Shown: positions 23,883 to 32,763, numbered from the stretch's first letter. The stretch: DNA of 39,298 nucleotides from Flavobacteriales bacterium UBA4110 (GCA_002383165.1 DFXK01000016.1:57625-96922); one strand, 5' to 3'. Numbers and translations: made by a program. Notes: generated by a model from the sequence alone, not told the origin.

Positions 23883-24764
23883 TTATTTTTTAGCAGGTTT
23901 TACTAAGTTTACTATTTTCTTGAAAACCAGCATTACCAAAACCGCAGCTAACCCAAAAACGATCCCTAATCCGAATTTTGAAAAGATGTTTTCCGGAAGC
24001 AAATGATGAATATAATCGATATTATGAAGGAAAATCTCGCCCGAAACCAACAACAATGCGATAGTTCCTACAACTCCAAGAATTTTGATAACTATCGGCA
24101 AAGCTTTAATCAAAACTTGTCCAAGACCAGAGAAAAATCCTTTGTTTCCAGATTTTTTCATTAAGAAAAAACCAGCGTCATCCATTCTTACAATCAATGC
24201 TACAATTCCGTAAACGCCTACTGTTGCAATAATAGCTACAAACGAAACACTCAGAATCTGAGTCAAAATGGGATGTTGTTTTTCGATTACGGTTCCTAAT
24301 GCGATGATGACAATTTCCAAAGAAAGGATGAAGTCTGTTTTGATAGCGGAACTGATTTTTGATTTTTCTGATTTCTCATCTTCTTCTGGTAAAGTGCTTT
24401 CTTCCACAACCTCGTGTCCTTTTTTATTCCTGTGAAAAAGAAATTCGATGATTTTTTCTACACCTTCGTAAGCCAAATAAATCCCACCCAGAATCAAAAT
24501 ATAAGTGATTGCAGGCTCATAAAGCCACTTCAGCAAAAATATAAATGGGATGATAATTAGCTTGTTGATAAAAGAACCTTTGGTAATCGCCCAAAGAACG
24601 GGGATTTCTCGTGAGGAAAGAAATCCGGTCGCTTTTTCAGCATTGACAGCTAGGTCATCGCCGAGGATTCCGGCAGTTTTCTTGGTTGCTAATTTGCTGG
24701 TAACCGCGATATCGTCCATCAGCGCGGCGATATCGTCTAAGATTGCAAAGAATCCTGAAGCCAT
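23883..24764 (-). CDS. DUF808 family inner-membrane protein (YedI-like)
   Basis: 293 residues. The N-terminus MASGFFAILDDIAALMDDIA, then KTAGILGDDLAVNAEKATGF and REIPVLWAITKGSFINK are hallmark blocks of DUF808. Six or so hydrophobic segments follow, including LIIIPFIFLLKWL, ILILGGIYLAYEG, and a long C-terminal set ending in FGLAAVLVMLVFKKIV. The acidic, charged segment at about 120-137 is a cytoplasmic or loop insertion. Function of the family is not established. It stands alone with its own promoter. Confidence 0.92.
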   Translation of the reverse strand: MASGFFAILDDIAALMDDIAVTSKLATKKTAGILGDDLAVNAEKATGFLSSREIPVLWAITKGSFINKLIIIPFIFLLKWLYEPAITYILILGGIYLAYEGVEKIIEFLFHRNKKGHEVVEESTLPEEDEKSEKSKISSAIKTDFILSLEIVIIALGTVIEKQHPILTQILSVSFVAIIATVGVYGIVALIVRMDDAGFFLMKKSGNKGFFSGLGQVLIKALPIVIKILGVVGTIALLLVSGEIFLHNIDYIHHLLPENIFSKFGLGIVFGLAAVLVMLVFKKIVNLVKPAKK

Positions 24765-24784
24765 AACTTTTTATTTTTATACAG

Positions 24785-24792
24785 CAAAAATA
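24785..24792 (-). promoter_or_regulatory. -7 element of the DUF808 gene
   Basis: On the minus strand TATTTTTG, an exact consensus match, placing initiation about 14 nt before the ATG. Confidence 0.55.
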
Positions 24793-24833
24793 GGGATTTT
24801 GTTGGGATGTTTGGCTTTATTAAAAATTAGATT

Positions 24834-25238
24834 TTAGAACCAAATTTCATTCTCACTAATGAAAGCAACGCCAGTTTTCAAAGTCGTGTAGATGTCTGTA
24901 TCACATTCTCGGTAAGAACACATATAGATTTCTTCTACCCAAGTGTTGTTAATAAAAATCAGATTGAGATATTCCTGTTTTCTCAGGTTGTTTTTGATGG
25001 AAAGATAGTCGCATTCTTTGGGTTCATAATCAAAGCTGAAAACATTCTCGGCGTTAATGGTCTCAATGATTTCTTCCTTGATTGTTTGCAGATAACCTGT
25101 CTCTGAACCGAGTAGGTCAAAATCCTCCGGTGCATCAGAAGCTTCAGTTTTGCCGGTAATAGTTTCCAGAATCCAATAAAATTTAGACTTATTTTTGGAT
25201 TGTTTTTCAAGGATTTTTTCTTCGAGTAGTAGTTTCAT
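24834..25238 (-). CDS. Hypothetical protein, 134 residues
   Basis: Not recognised. A soluble, acidic protein without signal peptide or membrane segment. It begins MKLLLEEKILEKQSKNKSKFYWILETI, and the C-terminal half has alternating hydrophobic strands (YLNLIFINNTWVEEIYMCSYREC) suggesting an alpha/beta fold. A second minus-strand frame (24983-25210) overlaps it, but this frame is longer, starts with ATG and has the more protein-like composition. It is followed at 69 bp by the DUF808 gene and preceded by an inverted-repeat element. Small, repeat-flanked unknown genes of this kind are sometimes immunity-like or accessory proteins, but nothing here proves that. Confidence 0.65.
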   Translation of the reverse strand: MKLLLEEKILEKQSKNKSKFYWILETITGKTEASDAPEDFDLLGSETGYLQTIKEEIIETINAENVFSFDYEPKECDYLSIKNNLRKQEYLNLIFINNTWVEEIYMCSYRECDTDIYTTLKTGVAFISENEIWF

Positions 25239-25256
25239 AAATTTTTGCTTTTGCTA

Positions 25257-25303
25257 GTGCGAGCGTCTCGCTCGTATTGAATGCACGAGCAAGATACTCG
25301 CGC
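25257..25303. repeat. GC-rich imperfect inverted repeat between two hypothetical genes
   Basis: Left arm GTGCGAGCGTCTCGCTCGT and right arm ACGAGCAAGATACTCGCGC match at 15 of 19 positions when complemented, around a 9-nt ATTGAATGC spacer. It is much richer in G and C than the flanking genes and has no T-run. The following 40 bp (CCAGCGTGAGAGAAG ... CTCGAGTTAGCCG) look like part of the same dispersed element. Reads as an interspersed extragenic repeat. Confidence 0.6.
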
Positions 25304-25344
25304 CAGCGTGAGAGAAGTATGCTCGAGTTAGCCGTAGTGGTATT

Positions 25345-25803
25345 TTATTTAAGCTTACAGAGTTCAATCGCCTCACTTTCAAAATAATTTTTAAATTTTT
25401 CAGAAAGTTTATTATTCTTGAATTTTAAAATAGTGTAGCCACTATCGAATGCAATAATTTCAAGAATAGATTCAGGAATTTGGAAAACGTTCTCTTTCCA
25501 AACTTGCTCACTTTCTGATGAAAGTGTTAAATTTTTTTTTTCATCTATTTTATAATTATTACTTACTGCTGAAATAACTCCCCAAATTATTTGGGTGTCA
25601 CTATTCATCAATTGTGCAAATTCATCTCTATCAAGAAAAAAATAATCTTTTTCAAAATTTAAAGGAATTTGAGAATCAGTTATAAAATCAACATCAGTAA
25701 TTAACCATTTGTAGTTTTGCAAATCCTCCCATATTGGTTTTAAAATTTCTTCTAAATCCGTTTGATATTTAATTTTTTTGGAATGTTTAATAACCCAATT
25801 CAT
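25345..25803 (-). CDS. Hypothetical protein, 152 residues
   Basis: Not recognised. Soluble, no signal peptide. Starts MNWVIKHSKKIKYQTDLEEILKPIW and has an aromatic, acidic middle (FEKDYFFLDRDEFAQLMNS, QIIWGVISAV) with a C-terminal region LEIIAFDSGYTILKFKNN that suggests beta strands. Composition recalls small immunity-type proteins of polymorphic toxin systems, but no toxin gene is nearby, so this is not asserted. It starts 23 bp after the tsaD stop on the same strand and may be co-transcribed with it. Confidence 0.7.
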   Translation of the reverse strand: MNWVIKHSKKIKYQTDLEEILKPIWEDLQNYKWLITDVDFITDSQIPLNFEKDYFFLDRDEFAQLMNSDTQIIWGVISAVSNNYKIDEKKNLTLSSESEQVWKENVFQIPESILEIIAFDSGYTILKFKNNKLSEKFKNYFESEAIELCKLK

Positions 25804-25826
25804 CCGAGTGAAATATAATATTCGTT

Positions 25827-26843
25827 TTACAAATCATACTTCGCCGTAGCCGTCGTCTTAATATCAGTAAACTTACCACGTTCGTATTTCAGTTTGGCAA
25901 CCATTGCAATCATAGCTGCGTTATCTGTGGTGTATTCGAATTTTGGAATGAAGATGTTCCAACCGAGTTTTTCACGATTAGCTTCCATATATTGTCGTAA
26001 ACCAGAATTGGCAGAAACACCGCCGGCAATCGCAATATCGTTGATGTTAAGTTCTTTCGCTGCTTTTTCGAGTTTGTCCATCAAAATTTCAATGATTGAT
26101 TTCTGAACAGAAGCACATAGGTCATTGATATTATCCTTAATAAAATCCGGATCTTTTCTTATTTCCTTCTGGATAAAATATAAAACAGACGTTTTTATTC
26201 CGCTGAAAGAATAATCATAAGCTTCCATTTTTGGTTTGTTAAACTTGAAAGCGTCGGGATTTCCATCTTTAGCTAATCTATCCACAATTGGTCCGGCAGG
26301 ATAATCGAGATCGAAGATTTTTCCGATTTTGTCAAACGCTTCACCTGCTGCATCATCAATGGTTTTTCCGATAATTTCCATATCAAAATAATCCTTTACC
26401 AAAACAATCATTGTATGACCACCGGAAACCGTTAAACATAGAAACGGAAATGTGGGCGGTGTAGGATTGGCATCTTCAATAAAATGGGCGAGAATATGCG
26501 CCTGCAAATGGTTGACTTCTATCAACGGAACATCCAAACTCATCGCCAGTGACTTGGCAAAAGATGTTCCCACCAGAAGAGAACCCAAAAGTCCGGGACC
26601 CCGTGTGAAACCAATCGCACAAATCTCATTTTGTTGTATATTTGCTTTTGAGAATGCTTTCTCCACAACAGGGATGATGTTTTGCTGATGCGCTCTGGAA
26701 GCCAGTTCCGGAACCACGCCACCATATTCATTATGGATTTGCTGGTTGGCAGCGATGTTGGAAAGGATTTTATTATCCTGGATTATTGCTGCGGACGTGT
26801 CATCGCAAGACGATTCTATACCTAAAATAATTGAACTGCTCAT
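25827..26843 (-). CDS. tsaD: tRNA N6-adenosine threonylcarbamoyltransferase TsaD
   Basis: 338 residues, standard length. ILGIESSCDDTSAAI at the N-terminus, VNHLQAHILAHF with the metal-binding HxxxH, LTVSGGHTMIVLV, and GEAFDKIGKIFDLDYPAGPIVDRLAK are diagnostic of the Kae1/TsaD family of the ASKHA fold. AIAGGVSANSGLR and the C-terminal YTTDNAAMIA complete the set. Together with TsaB, TsaC and TsaE, which are not in the window, it transfers the threonylcarbamoyl group to A37 of ANN-decoding tRNAs. Its ATG is only 6 bp from the divergent tamB-like ATG, so its promoter must lie in the tamB coding sequence. Confidence 0.97.
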   Translation of the reverse strand: MSSSIILGIESSCDDTSAAIIQDNKILSNIAANQQIHNEYGGVVPELASRAHQQNIIPVVEKAFSKANIQQNEICAIGFTRGPGLLGSLLVGTSFAKSLAMSLDVPLIEVNHLQAHILAHFIEDANPTPPTFPFLCLTVSGGHTMIVLVKDYFDMEIIGKTIDDAAGEAFDKIGKIFDLDYPAGPIVDRLAKDGNPDAFKFNKPKMEAYDYSFSGIKTSVLYFIQKEIRKDPDFIKDNINDLCASVQKSIIEILMDKLEKAAKELNINDIAIAGGVSANSGLRQYMEANREKLGWNIFIPKFEYTTDNAAMIAMVAKLKYERGKFTDIKTTATAKYDL

Positions 26844-26849
26844 AACTAA

Positions 26850-29800
26850 ATGGCAAAGTTAGAAAATAAAAATACAAATAACGAAAATCCAAAAGCTGAC
26901 CAACCTATCAGCAAGAAGAAAAGCCCGCTTCTCCTCAGAATTATCAGCAATATATTTTTCACAATTCTCGGTCTTATCATATTGATATTGGTCGCTATTA
27001 ATCTTCCTGTTACAAAACGGTACATTGCCAATCAGGCCATTGATATGCTGAACAATGACTTTAAAATGGGAATGAGGATTGAAGATATTGATGTTAATTT
27101 CTTGGGTGATGTTACCATAAAAGGACTGACGCTAAAAGATTACAAGAATTATGATTTTGTAAAAGCAAAAGAACTTAGGGTGGCGTCTGACTGGTTTGCG
27201 TTGGCATTCAACACTAGAGATATAAAATTCAATCAGGCAGTTATTATAGATCCAGTCATCAGAGTCATCACTTACAAAGGGGACAGTATCAGCAATTTTG
27301 TTCGTTATGTGGATAATTTCGATGATGGGAAACCTCGGGATCCAAAGAAAAAGCCCTTTAAAATGGGGATGAAAATTGATTTGATTAACGGATTGGCAAG
27401 TATTGTTAATGAAAATCATCCGGGGGAAGCAGGTCGATGGCTGGACGCCAGAAAAGTGAACTTGAATGTTACCTCTCTTCGAGTGGAAGGTTCTAATGTT
27501 TTTGCTGATATCAGGAATTTTAACTTCATCACCAAACGTTACGGTAAAGAACACATTGTCGATACTTTTTCTACCAATTTTGAACTGACAAAAAAACATC
27601 TCAAGTTAGGAAATCTGACCTTCAATACCAATTATTCCCTTTTGCAAGGTGAAGTGACTCTTAATCTTGATCCGAAGACAAAATTTGCAGATTTTGGAAA
27701 GAAGGTCAATTGGGATCTGAAAATGATTCCCGGAAGCCAGATCAGCGGCTATGATTTGAGCTATTTTGTTCCGGACTGGGACAATTATACACCCATCAAT
27801 ATCTCCGGAACGATGACCGGTCCATTGAATAATTTTACATTAAATAATTTTTTGATTCGATCCCAGGAAATTAATCTCAATACTAATAAAATGAGTATAT
27901 CCGGTGTTTTGGATAAGAAATTTTTTATTGAAAGTAAGAATGTTTCCGCAGATTTTACCTACAAAGGTCTGAAAGCGACTTTGCCGAAATTTATCTCTTC
28001 CAAGCTCGGAAATATTGCGGATGATTTCGGAAGGCTCAAATATAACGGATCTGTAAAAGTTAATCCGAAACAGATTTTTGCCAGTGGTAATCTAATCACC
28101 GGAATTGGCCAAGCGAAGATGAAGGATTTCAATTTGGTTGATTATAGCACAAAACGCCCTAGATATAAAGGTTATGTTGAGGTTAAAGATCTGAATGTGA
28201 CCGCACTGACCAAAAATAAGCAGGTTGGACTGATCTCGGGAAAATTCAATATTCAGGGTGAAGGTTTTGATGTGAATACAATGTATGTTAAAACCTCTTC
28301 CAGTGTTAATCATATTGATCTGATGGGCAAGAGTCTTAACAATATTTCTATAGACGGTGTTCTCAATAAAAAAAGATTCACAGGGAATATTTTAGCTAAT
28401 GACCCTAATGCAAAGGGAAATTTTAAAGGAATTGTAGATTTCAGTACCAAAAGATTATTTGCAGATTTTACAGCCGATATCAGATATCTTAATCTGAAAT
28501 ATTTTGGCATTTCGGCAGGAGAAACTAATGCCGTTAGCGGATTGGTAGCCGGAAAAATTTCGATGACCAATCTAAATGATCTGAATCTCGATACTAGCAT
28601 AACAAATCTGGTTCTGAATTCTCCTGCTCAAAAGCTTCATATTCCTGATTCCAGGCTTAAGGCTTATTTTGAAAACGGAAACAGAATAGTTTCAGTAGAT
28701 GCGCCTGGAGCTGTCAACGGGAGATTGTCCGGTAGATTTAACCTTGAGGAGATTGGAAATATGATTAGTAATAGCATTAACAAAATATTGGTTGGGAATC
28801 CTCCGAAAAAAACATATAACGGTCAATATTTTGATTTTGAATTGGATGTAAAACAAGGTCTTGTTTCTTTTTTTGTGCCGGATCTCAAATTGCCGGAGGG
28901 TGCGAAAGTTTCCGGTAACTACACAGGAGCGACCAATGATCTCGTACTAAGCGCAGATGCAAACAAGATCAAATACATATTGGCTAACAAAAGAGAACTT
29001 ACCGAAGCTGAAAAATTTTTAGCTGAAACTGATGCGACATTCCAGCCAGATCTCAATAAAGCGAAAGACAGCACAATGATTGACAGCCTGAAGCTGAGAA
29101 TTAACACAGCTGATCTTAACCAGCAGTTGCTGGCAACTGTGAAAAGAGGCCAATATGGAAACAAAGTGTTTCAGGACGTGAAGCTCACGGCTACGAATGA
29201 GAACGGCCAATTGCTTAGAATTGGAACCGATTTTAAACTGGGCAGTCCCGATGATGAGACTGCAAATGAAATGAAAGAATATACCGTTAATATCAATCAG
29301 ACAACTAATCCTGCGGGAGATTATGTGTTTCGTTTTGAGCCAACTACGGTCAAATTCAATGGCGTGGCTTGGACTGTTGATACGAGTCCGGAACTGAATC
29401 ATTCTATAACTTACCGAAAGAAAGAAAAAGATGTTTTAATTCAGAACCTACGGGTTTTTTCTGATGATAGTGAACTGCTCGTAAAAACTGCTGATTTTAA
29501 ATCTGGAAAAGATTTTACTGCTAATGCAGAGGTTAAAAATTTTGATATTTCCAAGCTCCTGGCTTTCGGGAAAGATAGCAATTCTATGGATATCAAAGGA
29601 ACGGCTACTGGAACTGTACAAATCAGAAAATCCGGAGAGAATCTGGAACCTTTGATTGATTTGAATGTGGAAAATATCTTTATGAATGGTAAAGGAATGG
29701 GTAATCTTGAAACAAAAATTACCAAAAGCGAAAAACCGAATGTTTTTGATGTAAGCATACTAGCTTTGTCTTCTGAATTCCTGGGTAAAAATACCTTGGA

Positions 29801-31508
29801 TGTGACAGGAACCATTGATAATAATCTCGCTTCACCCGTACTGAATCTAGACGCGAAAATGAATGAGTTTGATCTTGGCTTCGCGCAGCAGTTTGTCAAA
29901 GAAATTTTTGGTAATTTACGTGGGAAGGCTACCGGTGATCTTAAAATTTCGGGTCCTATTAATGATATCGATTATAGTGGTGATATTGCTTTGAAGGGGT
30001 TTGGCTTAAAACTTATCTTTACGGGTGTTGATTATTCTTTTGACGATACTGTTATCAATCTTTCCAGAGGACTTGCCATTCTGAATAATATTGGAATCCG
30101 AGATGGTAGGGAAAATTCAAAAGGCAATGTTTCCGGATCTATTCAGTTTGAAACCTTGTCTTCTCTTGGAGTCAACCTAATTATGCGTGCAGATAATCTT
30201 CTAGTCCTAAACTCTACCCAGGATGAAAACGACCTTTTTTGGGGAAGAGTTACTGCACAGGGAGACTTATATGTAGATGGTCCGGTAACTGGATTATCTA
30301 TTGGAACCTCGAATGATGGTCTAAGAGTTCTAAACAACAGTACTTTTACTTTTAATAGTGCATCTACAACGAATGTGGAGGAGTTTAAAATATTAAGATT
30401 TTTGAAAAGAAATAATGCAGGCGTTATTTCTGTAGAAAAAAAGAAAAGATCCGGAGCTAATATGTTGATTGACTTTGATGTCACCATAGATAAAGGGTCG
30501 CTTGTTAATGTTTTGGTGGGTGATGATGTAGGGAATATTTCTGTACGTGGCGATGCAGACCATCTGAAGTTCCGTATGGAAAGGAGCGGGAATATTTCTA
30601 TGAACGGTACCTATACTGTAGATAATGGAACATTTGTTTCACAAGCAGTGCTTAACAGGACATTTCAGATTGCAAAGAACAGTAGTATCCGATGGAGCGG
30701 AAGTCCTATGACTGCGGATCTGGATATCATTGCAAACTACAGAAGAACCGTTACCAATACCGGAGATTATTTGCAGATGTCTATTGCTCAGCCAGTTGAT
30801 GTAGTTCTCACAACCAAAATTACCAATACATTGACGGATCCGGATATCAAATTTGATGTTACGGCACCGGATGCACCATCACAAGTAAGAGAAACCCTAG
30901 CTTCCAAAATAAATACTGCGGACGAAAAGACAATTCAGTTTGGATCTGTTCTGGTTCTTAATAGTTTTAATGTCCCTAATTCTGGAGGTCTGGATTTTAC
31001 AAATATTTCAAAATCATTGCAAAATACGGGATACAATGTGGCTTTTAAGCAATTAGGCTCGGTTCTTAATACCATCAGCAGTGCTTTCCAGATAAATCTA
31101 GATTATATAAGCGGAGATGCGAAATCAAATACTTCTGACAGGGCAAATACCAATGTAAGCCTCGCACTTTCTCCAAGAATCAAATTCAAGACGGGCTTGG
31201 GAGTTCCTATTACCAAAACCCAGAATACCAATGCCAATTATCTTTCTGTTGAAGGGATCGTAGAGTATGACTGGAGTAAAAATAACAATGGAAGCAGGTT
31301 GTTTCGAGCATATTCGAAGCCATCTAACATTGGTATCACCACCGCCATAACGCCAGGTGCTAATCAAAATTATGGAATTGGAATTGTTTATAGTAAAAGT
31401 TTTAATTCTCTTCGAGAAGTGTTTAAAAAGAAAAATACTACAAAAGCAGACTCTCTGGTTTCTGTAACAAATAAAACAGATTCTATAAAAAACAAGGCTA
31501 AAAAATGA
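26850..31508 (+). CDS. TamB-family translocation/assembly protein (DUF490), very large
   Basis: 1552 residues. A short Lys-rich cytoplasmic start, one membrane anchor at about 27-50, then a very long beta-rich region with repeated patterns such as GxxxxDFSTKRLFADFTADI and ISGVLDKKFF. It resembles the beta-taco groove of AsmA/TamB/bridge-like lipid-transfer proteins. The C-terminus matches the TamB (DUF490) domain: NGTYTVDNGTFVSQ, TADLDIIANYRRTV, DPDIKFDVTAPDAPSQVR, and GIGIVYSKSFNSL at the end. In proteobacteria TamB spans the periplasm and acts with TamA in outer-membrane assembly or phospholipid transport. The Bacteroidota homologues are longer and less studied. It ends in a basic tail. Confidence 0.92.
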   Translation: MAKLENKNTNNENPKADQPISKKKSPLLLRIISNIFFTILGLIILILVAINLPVTKRYIANQAIDMLNNDFKMGMRIEDIDVNFLGDVTIKGLTLKDYKNYDFVKAKELRVASDWFALAFNTRDIKFNQAVIIDPVIRVITYKGDSISNFVRYVDNFDDGKPRDPKKKPFKMGMKIDLINGLASIVNENHPGEAGRWLDARKVNLNVTSLRVEGSNVFADIRNFNFITKRYGKEHIVDTFSTNFELTKKHLKLGNLTFNTNYSLLQGEVTLNLDPKTKFADFGKKVNWDLKMIPGSQISGYDLSYFVPDWDNYTPINISGTMTGPLNNFTLNNFLIRSQEINLNTNKMSISGVLDKKFFIESKNVSADFTYKGLKATLPKFISSKLGNIADDFGRLKYNGSVKVNPKQIFASGNLITGIGQAKMKDFNLVDYSTKRPRYKGYVEVKDLNVTALTKNKQVGLISGKFNIQGEGFDVNTMYVKTSSSVNHIDLMGKSLNNISIDGVLNKKRFTGNILANDPNAKGNFKGIVDFSTKRLFADFTADIRYLNLKYFGISAGETNAVSGLVAGKISMTNLNDLNLDTSITNLVLNSPAQKLHIPDSRLKAYFENGNRIVSVDAPGAVNGRLSGRFNLEEIGNMISNSINKILVGNPPKKTYNGQYFDFELDVKQGLVSFFVPDLKLPEGAKVSGNYTGATNDLVLSADANKIKYILANKRELTEAEKFLAETDATFQPDLNKAKDSTMIDSLKLRINTADLNQQLLATVKRGQYGNKVFQDVKLTATNENGQLLRIGTDFKLGSPDDETANEMKEYTVNINQTTNPAGDYVFRFEPTTVKFNGVAWTVDTSPELNHSITYRKKEKDVLIQNLRVFSDDSELLVKTADFKSGKDFTANAEVKNFDISKLLAFGKDSNSMDIKGTATGTVQIRKSGENLEPLIDLNVENIFMNGKGMGNLETKITKSEKPNVFDVSILALSSEFLGKNTLDVTGTIDNNLASPVLNLDAKMNEFDLGFAQQFVKEIFGNLRGKATGDLKISGPINDIDYSGDIALKGFGLKLIFTGVDYSFDDTVINLSRGLAILNNIGIRDGRENSKGNVSGSIQFETLSSLGVNLIMRADNLLVLNSTQDENDLFWGRVTAQGDLYVDGPVTGLSIGTSNDGLRVLNNSTFTFNSASTTNVEEFKILRFLKRNNAGVISVEKKKRSGANMLIDFDVTIDKGSLVNVLVGDDVGNISVRGDADHLKFRMERSGNISMNGTYTVDNGTFVSQAVLNRTFQIAKNSSIRWSGSPMTADLDIIANYRRTVTNTGDYLQMSIAQPVDVVLTTKITNTLTDPDIKFDVTAPDAPSQVRETLASKINTADEKTIQFGSVLVLNSFNVPNSGGLDFTNISKSLQNTGYNVAFKQLGSVLNTISSAFQINLDYISGDAKSNTSDRANTNVSLALSPRIKFKTGLGVPITKTQNTNANYLSVEGIVEYDWSKNNNGSRLFRAYSKPSNIGITTAITPGANQNYGIGIVYSKSFNSLREVFKKKNTTKADSLVSVTNKTDSIKNKAKK
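26854..26861 (-). promoter_or_regulatory. -7 element of tsaD located in the first codons of the tamB-like gene
   Basis: On the minus strand TAACTTTG, an exact match to TAnnTTTG. It lies inside tamB codons 2-4 and implies a tsaD leader of about 4 nt. The corresponding -33 region is weak. Confidence 0.5.
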
Positions 31509-31586
31509 TAATTGTCATAGTATTTATTGTATTTTGTTAAAAGATGTTAATCTGTTAATAAATGTTTTTATTTAAATTAATTTTTT

Positions 31587-31594
31587 TAAATTTG
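31587..31594 (+). promoter_or_regulatory. -7 element of the Lrp/AsnC gene
   Basis: TAAATTTG, an exact consensus match in a very AT-rich region. The predicted leader is about 35 nt. Confidence 0.55.
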
Positions 31595-31635
31595 CAAAAA
31601 AAATAAGTTTATTTTAAATTAATAATAAAATCGAA

Positions 31636-32106
31636 ATGAATTATCAATTAGACGATATCGATAAAAAAATTCTTGACTTCCTGGTAGAAAATACAAGAAT
31701 GCCTTTCACAGAGATTGCTAAACAAATGGATGTTTCAGCAGGAACAATACACGTAAGGGTAAAGAAAATGGAAGATGCGGGAATTATTTTAGGGTCATCT
31801 TTAAATATAGATTACGGTAAATTGGACTATAATTTTACAGCTTTCATAGGTATTCTACTTACTAAGTCCAATCATACTCAGGAAGTTCTTAAACAATTGG
31901 CATTGATTCCAAATGTGGTAGAAGCAAGTGTGACTTCAGGAAAATATAATATTTTTTGCAAAATGAAAGCAAAAAATACCGAGGATGCAAAAAGAATCAT
32001 CTATCAAATCGATGATATTCAGGATGTCATGAGAACAGAGAGTATGATCTCTATGGAAGAGTATATCAGTGATAAGAACCGTCTTATAAATGCGGTTAGT
32101 ATATAG
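31636..32106 (+). CDS. Lrp/AsnC-family transcriptional regulator
   Basis: 156 residues. The N-terminal winged helix-turn-helix is LDDIDKKILDFLVENTRMPFTEIAKQMDVSAGTIHVRVKKMEDAGII. The C-terminal RAM (ligand-binding) domain runs from about residue 65, including FIGILLTKSNHTQEVLKQL and NVVEASVTSGKYNIFCKM. Such proteins form dimers to octamers and often respond to amino acids. The regulon is unknown. The gene is monocistronic, with its own -7 element and a good terminator. Autoregulation is common in the family but not visible here. Confidence 0.95.
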   Translation: MNYQLDDIDKKILDFLVENTRMPFTEIAKQMDVSAGTIHVRVKKMEDAGIILGSSLNIDYGKLDYNFTAFIGILLTKSNHTQEVLKQLALIPNVVEASVTSGKYNIFCKMKAKNTEDAKRIIYQIDDIQDVMRTESMISMEEYISDKNRLINAVSI

Positions 32107-32132
32107 TTAGTTAGTAGAAGATTTTCTATTGG

Positions 32133-32160
32133 AAAGAGCTTATTTATTAAGCTCTTTTTT
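32133..32160 (+). terminator. Rho-independent terminator of the Lrp/AsnC gene
   Basis: AAAGAGCTTA stem, TTTAT loop, TAAGCTCTTT arm running into a T-run. Confidence 0.87.
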
Positions 32161-32174
32161 AGTAATTTTACATT

Positions 32175-32543
32175 ATGAATTCTACAGCTGAAAAATTTAG
32201 ACAAAATAAAAGTTTCTATATTATCTTCGGGTTGATACTGCTCGTGTTTTTTTTAAGTGTCAATACCGATCTTGCGGAGCTATCTCAGCATAAAGCTATC
32301 AATATTCCTTTTGGTTTTTTTTATTACACTCTTGGAATTGATATTTTGGCAATTCTCAGTTGGCTACTAATTATTTTTAATAGGAAAGCTGGCGTAATTT
32401 TTTTTCCTATATTGATTATGCTGCATTTCGGACTGCATAATTATTTCCTGAGTACTTATTTGTATTCTGATATTACAGTTATATTTCTGTTTATAGGTCT
32501 TGGACTTTTAGAAATTATTCCAAGATGGAAATCGCTGAGATAA
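32175..32543 (+). CDS. Small four-helix membrane protein, unknown function
   Basis: 122 residues with four hydrophobic segments: about 14-28 (FYIIFGLILLVFFLS), 45-65 (FFYYTLGIDILAILSWLLII), 70-88 (VIFFPILIMLHFGLH) and 98-113 (ITVIFLFIGLGLLEII). The ends are polar and basic, and there is no cleavable signal. I do not recognise a family. It begins 15 bp after a terminator. A weak TAATTTTA element just upstream is one mismatch from the -7 consensus and would give an almost leaderless message. It is closed by its own terminator, so it is an isolated single-gene unit. Confidence 0.78.
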   Translation: MNSTAEKFRQNKSFYIIFGLILLVFFLSVNTDLAELSQHKAINIPFGFFYYTLGIDILAILSWLLIIFNRKAGVIFFPILIMLHFGLHNYFLSTYLYSDITVIFLFIGLGLLEIIPRWKSLR

Positions 32544-32551
32544 TATAAAAT

Positions 32552-32586
32552 TAAAGCTCCGAAATATGTCGGAGCTTTATTTTTTT
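32552..32586 (+). terminator. Rho-independent terminator of the small membrane protein gene
   Basis: TAAAGCTCCGA stem, AATATG loop, TCGGAGCTTTA arm and a following T-run, 8 bp after the stop. Confidence 0.88.
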
Positions 32587-32721
32587 AAGTTAGTTTAGAA
32601 AGATAATTTCTATTCAAAATCTGTTTTATTATACAGATCGCCGTTTCATCATGCGTGTTTTTAGAATTGATGGTTATTTAATTTTTTTTCTGGAACAAAG
32701 ATTGTCATTTAAATAAATAAA

Positions 32722-32763
32722 CTGCAAAAAATGATCTACTACTTAACTACGTCATTTTTTCAG
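32722..32763 (-). terminator. Possible terminator of the TPR-HTH regulator gene
   Basis: CTG-c-AAAAAATGA and TCATTTTTTCAG pair around a 17-nt loop, about 40 bp past the stop of the minus-strand gene. The stem is mostly A/T, so confidence is low. The rest of the 32587-32801 gap is AT-rich and shows nothing further. Confidence 0.4.

Noticed and set aside
24983..25210. Second minus-strand frame overlapping the 134-residue hypothetical gene
   Set aside because: Shorter, basic and low in protein-like pattern; the overlapping ATG-started frame is preferred.
27132..30487. Several minus-strand frames of 70-155 codons within the tamB-like gene
   Set aside because: They are antisense shadows of a long, clearly coding frame.
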